In this document: one piece after another, positions 5,578 to 9,427 of the stretch | Layout of the letters: the number at the start of each line of letters is the position of its first letter | How positions within the stretch are numbered: position 1 is the stretch's first letter | Source of the DNA: Nitrospinota bacterium | GTDB lineage: Bacteria > UBA8248 | Direction of reading: 5' to 3' | Length of the DNA: 9,427 nt | Assembly: GCA_003506735.1 (NCBI GenBank) | Contig: DNYS01000014.1 | Span: 15,988-25,414 of the forward strand | Notes under the pieces: generated by a model | Seen by the model: only the letters and a program-made list of their open reading frames with translations | The model's database searches: none | Told to the model about the DNA's origin: nothing | Program-made: the position numbers and the translations under genes

Positions 5578-7392
5578 TTATTTTCTCGCGCCCCACTTTC
5601 TCAGAAGCGAGGCGATTTCCTTGAACCCGCGCTTGTCCGCGATTCGAAGCGGAGTCCAGTTTTTGTAGGTTATTCTTATATCGGCGCCGCTCTTTACCAA
5701 AATTTGGGCCATTTCAAGGGACCCTTTCTGCGACGCATAATAGATGGGAGTGGGGAACTTGTTGGTATGCACATTGATATTCGCGCCCTTTTGGAGGAGG
5801 CGCCGGACCGTTTTCGCGTCTCCGCCGTAAACGGCCTGATGCAGGGGAGACCAACCGTTGGCTGTGTGTATATTCACATCCGCTCCCGCCTCCAACAGAA
5901 TATTCAGGACATCCCGGCGCCGTTTTTTGACGGCCTGTTGAAGCGAGGTCCAGCCTTTTTTCGTTCTCGCGTTGATCGGAGCTCCCTTGCTCAGCAAATG
6001 GCGGACGAGGCCGGCATGACCGTATCTGGCAGCGTAGTGTAGGGCGGTGAACCCGGATTTATTCTCAGCGCGAATATCGGCGCCACCTTCGAGGAGGCGT
6101 TTCACCGCTTCCAGATTGCCCGCTTTGGCACTTGCAAAGAGCGGGGCGAGGCGCTTGGCCTTACGAGGCCGGACGAGGCCCTCGAAGCGGAATGACTCAA
6201 TCCATTCGAACCCCAATCCACCCGGTCTGGCCCGCACGGTAACGCTCGTGCGGCCGGGAGCGATTCCCCGGTAGATCCTCCTGGATACGTCCAGTTCGAT
6301 GGTTTCTTTCCTTGGAGGCCAGGGGGCCGCATGGGCGTAATAGGAAGTGGAGTCCTTGGACCGCGCGATGGTTTTTTTTGCGACCTGAACAGTATGCACC
6401 CGGGCGGGCCCGGGATCTTGGGTCACATTCAGGTGGGTCCCGAGCTGGAAGCCCAAAATTATGAAGGACACCAGAGATACCGAACTTAAAGACAGAATGC
6501 GTCGGTGCGATGAGGCGCCGATTCGAATCACTTTCATGGCGAACATCATATAAAGAACGAGCCCCGGAAGGCTGTATCTGAGAGTGTGGATTAAAAAAGG
6601 CATAAAATCGATCGGAATCACGAAACTATAATTCGCCTTGCTGACTACCGCCATGGCGAAAATCGCGAAAAATGGCGTTGCGTAAAGGATGCCCAGCTTG
6701 ATCCGGCCTCCCGAGGATTTTTCCGAAGCTCCGTATGAGCCGCGCAATCCGCCGATAGAAGAGGGCTCGGGAAGTTCATCGATCAGGGCGGTCAAATACA
6801 AAATCGCTTCCTTGACGAATTCCGGGTCGAATTCTTCCAGCCACTCGAAGCCTGTCCATTGGCCCGCCATTGTTTTTCCGTCGTGAACGGCCGTCTCGAA
6901 ACCCATATCGAATAGCGATCGGATGGCCTCTCTCGATTCGGGCGAGGCGAAGAAGGCAGACACGAACTCGCGGTCGTTCGAATCGATATAGAACCTGTCG
7001 GTGAAATCCGCGTCGTGGGTCTGGACCTCCGAGGCAATTCCAATCTTTTTGCCGAACCGGTCCATCGTTCCTTCGGTCCTGATGGTGAATTCCCCGTTCG
7101 ATCGACATCCCAAGGATATTTTGAATACGCCCGGACGCCGTGAGTAACTGGTTCTTGTCGGAGGGGTGTACCCGAAGATGCACTCCACGCCGTCCAGGAG
7201 GACGGTTCCCTGGATATTTCCGGAAAATTTGGACCTGGTGACGCTTCCAGGATTGTCCGGGTTCAAGGCGTGGCCGATTTTGGAGAAGGATTCTTTCAGC
7301 CGCTGGGCTTTTTTTATCTCCCGGATAACAATAAAAATGGCAACGGCAAAAATGATTGGAATGGCGACAACGAGGACAATTCCATCTTCCAT
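5578..7392 (-). CDS. Multi-pass membrane protein with C-terminal ankyrin repeats
   Basis: A 604-residue protein not assigned to a named family. Predicted membrane segments are about 4-23, 233-251, 263-287 and 299-318. Residues 24-232 form a soluble domain starting with a basic stretch (IREIKKAQRLK). Residues 320-412 form a second domain with a beta-rich look (TIELDV, TSVTVRARP). Ankyrin repeats run from about 414 to the end, roughly six: AVKRLLEGGADI (429-440), FTALHYAARYGHAGLVRHLL (448-467), WTSLQQAVKKRRRDVLNILL (481-500), WSPLHQAVYGGDAKTVRRLL (514-533), TPIYYASQKGSLEMAQILV (548-566) and a degenerate last unit. Ankyrin repeats bind other proteins, so a scaffold or regulatory role is likely; no catalytic motif is seen. 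Basic residues lie after segment 1 and between segments 3 and 4, which predicts the repeats outside the cytoplasm. GGGGAG 8 bases upstream supports the start. Convergent with the oxidoreductase gene, 36 bases apart. Confidence 0.82.
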   Translation of the reverse strand: MEDGIVLVVAIPIIFAVAIFIVIREIKKAQRLKESFSKIGHALNPDNPGSVTRSKFSGNIQGTVLLDGVECIFGYTPPTRTSYSRRPGVFKISLGCRSNGEFTIRTEGTMDRFGKKIGIASEVQTHDADFTDRFYIDSNDREFVSAFFASPESREAIRSLFDMGFETAVHDGKTMAGQWTGFEWLEEFDPEFVKEAILYLTALIDELPEPSSIGGLRGSYGASEKSSGGRIKLGILYATPFFAIFAMAVVSKANYSFVIPIDFMPFLIHTLRYSLPGLVLYMMFAMKVIRIGASSHRRILSLSSVSLVSFIILGFQLGTHLNVTQDPGPARVHTVQVAKKTIARSKDSTSYYAHAAPWPPRKETIELDVSRRIYRGIAPGRTSVTVRARPGGLGFEWIESFRFEGLVRPRKAKRLAPLFASAKAGNLEAVKRLLEGGADIRAENKSGFTALHYAARYGHAGLVRHLLSKGAPINARTKKGWTSLQQAVKKRRRDVLNILLEAGADVNIHTANGWSPLHQAVYGGDAKTVRRLLQKGANINVHTNKFPTPIYYASQKGSLEMAQILVKSGADIRITYKNWTPLRIADKRGFKEIASLLRKWGARK

Positions 7393-7991
7393 CTGTGGGT
7401 CTCCCCGTGTTCGGCCGCGGTTTCCGACGGTGCCTCTATTTTCAGGAATTATGCGGCGATGCTCCTCATTTCACAAATTCCGGCTTTTTACCCCTTCCTC
7501 GGGCGGTGGCTCTCACAAGGATGGCCATTAAGTGCGCTGAAAAACACCCCGGAGGGAGCCTCTACAGCCAAGCTCGCTGCGCATATGCAGCCACTCCTAA
7601 TTGGGGCATATTGATTCCTTCTCCTCCAGACTCAACATCGCTGCCGGCCCCGCGTCAGCTATAGGCGACCGCAGCCGGTGGTGACGCAACAGCGAGAAGG
7701 GCGATGGATTCGGTGCTGGGATCGATTAGCGCACCCCCGGCCGGGAATTTTATGATGTATCCAGGAGATAATCTCTCAGACGAAAGGGATTTATGAATGG
7801 GAAATGTCGGTTCTATGAAGGGGTTTGGAAAAAGCGGCAAGGTAGACCTGCCTATGGTCATATGAAAAATCATATCTGTAATCTCGACCTAAATTTTCGC
7901 TCCACACTCGAGAGGCCATCTGGTTAGAAAACGGAACCGTCTGGTCTTTGGGTTTTGGGGTAAAGTAACGATTAGTACCGCCATCGGGGGA
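7393..7991. other. 599-base spacer between divergent ankyrin and TPR genes
   Basis: No convincing gene. The ankyrin-proximal end holds the promoter candidate at 7448-7476. A perfect 10-base palindrome CCCGGCCGGG lies at 7736-7745. A 72-codon minus-strand frame (7655-7873) and a 44-codon plus-strand frame (7793-7927, with AAAGGGA just before its ATG) are open but match no family I recognise. Base composition becomes more AT-rich from about 7740 towards the TPR gene. No clear -35/-10 pair was found for that gene, although its promoter should lie here. Confidence 0.5.
7448..7476 (-). promoter_or_regulatory. Candidate sigma70-type promoter of the ankyrin gene
   Basis: Read on the minus strand, TTGTGA (7471-7476) and CATAAT (7448-7453) are separated by exactly 17 bases, matching the -35 and -10 consensus at four and five of six positions. 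Transcription would start near 7441, leaving about 49 untranslated bases that include the GGGGAG ribosome site. This is the best-formed promoter-like pattern I see in the window, but it is only a consensus match. Confidence 0.35.
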
Positions 7992-9251
7992 ATGTCGATG
8001 GAGTCTGGAAGCAACCGAAAAAGGCGCAGGAGGCGGCGCAGGAGGCAGCGTAAGTCTCCCGTTAAAAAAATTATCCCTTGGTTCTTTGTTCTTCTTTGTG
8101 GAATCGGGATTGCCTGGTTCGGGAATCGTTACTGGTTGCAATCGGTCTCTCACGAAAAAAATAAAAAAGAAGCGATTCGACTTCATCAGAAATCGGTTCG
8201 TCTTCTCAAAGAAAGCCGCCTGGCGGAAGCGCTCCCTACAGCCCAAAAAGCTCTGGGCATCCTCGAAAACGAACTGGGAGAGGTTCATCCCGAGCTCGCC
8301 AAGGTGCTTTACACACTGGCTTTGACTCACAGATATCAAAATAAATTCTCAGAGGCCGAAAAAGAATACGGTCGAATTCTGGCCATTCAGGAAACTGCAT
8401 ACGGAAAAGAGCATCCAAGTGTCGGAAAAACCCTATATGAGATGGCATCCGTCTTTATCTCTCAGCGGAGGTATGTCGAAGCGGAGAGGCTCCTGAATCA
8501 GGCGCTGCCCATTTTTGAAAAAAAATATGGTTCCGATCACCTTTCTATCGCTCAGGTGTTGAGCCGCCTCGCGTTCAGCTATCAAGCAGGCGGAAAAATG
8601 CCGAAAGCTACTTTGGTTCTATTAAAAGTAGAGGCCATGCAAAACAGGCTTGTCCATTTACGAGGAGCGGGGGTTACCCGCAAAAAAACTGTCCAAGAAG
8701 GAACAAGACCTGGATCGGGAACAAGAGATAAAGGGCCAGTTACGGTTGAGGAGGCCAAGAGTCTCATGGATCGGCCACCTAAGCTGTATCGAGCCGGCAA
8801 GTACGTTGAGGCAGTTCACCTGGCAAAAAAAATATTGGAGATATATGAAAAAAATATGGGGACCGGGCATCCACTCGTGGCTACAGGCCTGACCAACCTG
8901 GCCTTCCTCTACGAAAATTGGGGGACCTTGAAGGTGGCTACTTTATACTACCGCCGGGCCCTTAACATCCGAAAGAAGACATTGGGCCCCGACCATCCCT
9001 TGGTAGCCCAGAGCCTTAACAATTTAGGCATGGTCTATCGAGCCCAGGGCCGCTTCAAAGAAGCGGGGCCCCTTTTCCGTCAATCTCTATCTATATTGGA
9101 GAAAAAAAAGGAACCCGATCACACGATAATCGTAATGGTTTTGAATAATCTTGCGGGGCTGGCCGAAAAGCAGAATGAAATGAAAAAAGCAGCGGCTCTT
9201 AAAAAGCGGGCAAAGGTGATTCAGTCGAGGCTGACCGGGATAAAGCGATAG
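7992..9251 (+). CDS. Single-pass membrane protein with kinesin-light-chain-type TPRs
   Basis: A 419-residue TPR protein. The N-terminus is strongly basic, with an eight-arginine run at 11-18. A membrane segment follows at about 27-44 (IIPWFFVLLCGIGIAWF), so the N-terminus should be cytoplasmic and the rest outside. TPR units of 42 residues carry the kinesin-light-chain spacing G-x-x-H-P: His99, His141 and His183 form one block, and His293, His335 and His377 a second. Typical units are TLALTHRYQNKFSEAEKEY (108-126) and NNLGMVYRAQGRFKEAGPLF (343-362). Between the blocks (about 212-250) is a basic Gly/Arg/Thr-rich linker without repeat signature. TPRs bind proteins, so an adaptor role is likely; no enzyme motif is seen. 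GGGGG ends one base before this ATG and 7 bases before a second in-frame ATG at 7998, so the true start may be 7998. The gene is richer in A-runs than the central genes. Confidence 0.83.
   Translation: MSMESGSNRKRRRRRRRRQRKSPVKKIIPWFFVLLCGIGIAWFGNRYWLQSVSHEKNKKEAIRLHQKSVRLLKESRLAEALPTAQKALGILENELGEVHPELAKVLYTLALTHRYQNKFSEAEKEYGRILAIQETAYGKEHPSVGKTLYEMASVFISQRRYVEAERLLNQALPIFEKKYGSDHLSIAQVLSRLAFSYQAGGKMPKATLVLLKVEAMQNRLVHLRGAGVTRKKTVQEGTRPGSGTRDKGPVTVEEAKSLMDRPPKLYRAGKYVEAVHLAKKILEIYEKNMGTGHPLVATGLTNLAFLYENWGTLKVATLYYRRALNIRKKTLGPDHPLVAQSLNNLGMVYRAQGRFKEAGPLFRQSLSILEKKKEPDHTIIVMVLNNLAGLAEKQNEMKKAAALKKRAKVIQSRLTGIKR
8023..8046 (+). repeat. Perfect 12-base tandem duplication encoding poly-arginine
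   Basis: GGCGCAGGAGGC is present twice in direct succession (8023-8034 and 8035-8046). With the flanking bases it encodes the run of eight arginines in the TPR protein. Being a multiple of three, it keeps frame, so copy number could change the basic stretch by four residues at a time. Each copy also contains AGGAGG, an ideal ribosome-binding sequence inside the coding region, at 8028-8033 and 8040-8045. Confidence 0.85.
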
Positions 9252-9384
9252 GCCCGGGATATGGGATTTCGTTGCGTGAAGGTTTCCAGATAACCCTTGA
9301 CGATCGATCCCTTTCACCCTTGGGTTTAAATTTTTAAGGGAAACGCATAATTCGGATTCGGCTCATGCACCAATTTTGACTAAA

Positions 9385-9406
9385 GCCCGTTGGGCACCTA
9401 TTTTTT
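9385..9406 (+). terminator. Weak candidate terminator downstream of the TPR gene
   Basis: GCCC (9385-9388) and GGGC (9392-9395) form a 4-pair stem with a 3-base loop. A run of six T starts 5 bases later at 9401. The stem is short and the T-run is displaced, so this is a weak case. Nearer the gene, TCCCTT (9308-9313) can pair with AAGGGA (9336-9341), but no T-run follows it. The rest of 9252-9427 shows no gene I can support. Confidence 0.2.
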
Positions 9407-9427
9407 CCCCTTCACGTTCTTCTCAAT

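Noticed and set aside
7562..7609. Minus-strand 15-codon frame with a good ribosome site (AAGGA) followed by a small hairpin and TTTTT, like an attenuator leader
   Set aside because: The stem is only three sure pairs, the peptide has no run of regulatory codons, and the better promoter for the ankyrin gene lies downstream of it.
7655..7873. Minus-strand 72-codon frame in the ankyrin-TPR spacer
   Set aside because: No ribosome site stands out and no family is recognisable; its length is within chance for this composition.

Overview
The window looks like a chromosomal segment of a GC-rich, Gram-negative-type bacterium, probably uncultivated. The evidence is a Tat-exported SoxY-like protein with its SoxZ partner, a flavin oxidoreductase of the luciferase-like class, and several membrane-anchored proteins. 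No rRNA, tRNA or other taxonomic marker is present, so I do not assign a phylum. I see no CRISPR array, transposase or phage gene.

Left part (1-902, minus strand): a soxY-soxZ pair in the usual order. soxZ runs off the left edge. The SoxY has a clear Tat signal and SoxY fold motifs, but its last residue is Phe where the carrier Cys of the Gly-Gly-Cys arm is expected. A 512-base spacer (903-1414) separates it from the divergent hydrolase gene. That spacer holds a candidate sox promoter with a small dyad over its -10 box, and a 34-codon stretch resembling the C-terminal end of a phosphotriesterase/amidohydrolase.

Centre (1415-5541, plus strand): three genes in one direction. They encode a CocE/NonD-type serine hydrolase (581 aa), a membrane-anchored alpha/beta-hydrolase of lipase type (319 aa), and an LLM-class, possibly F420-dependent, oxidoreductase (335 aa). 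The 339-base spacer between the first two makes a single transcript doubtful. The last two lie 74 bases apart and could be co-transcribed. Together they suggest turnover of esters, amides or lipids plus a redox step, but no defined pathway can be read from them.

Right part (5578-9251): two divergent genes separated by 599 bases. The minus-strand gene encodes a 604-residue protein with four predicted membrane segments and C-terminal ankyrin repeats. The plus-strand gene encodes a 419-residue protein with an arginine-rich N-terminus, one membrane segment and two blocks of kinesin-light-chain-type TPRs. By the positive-inside rule both repeat domains would face away from the cytoplasm, so the pair could form an envelope protein-interaction module; this is inference. 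The ankyrin gene has a reasonable sigma70-type promoter candidate.

The most unusual points are the SoxY lacking its carrier cysteine, the divergent pair of membrane proteins with apparently exported repeat domains, and the absence of the canonical acid residue in the CocE-type hydrolase.
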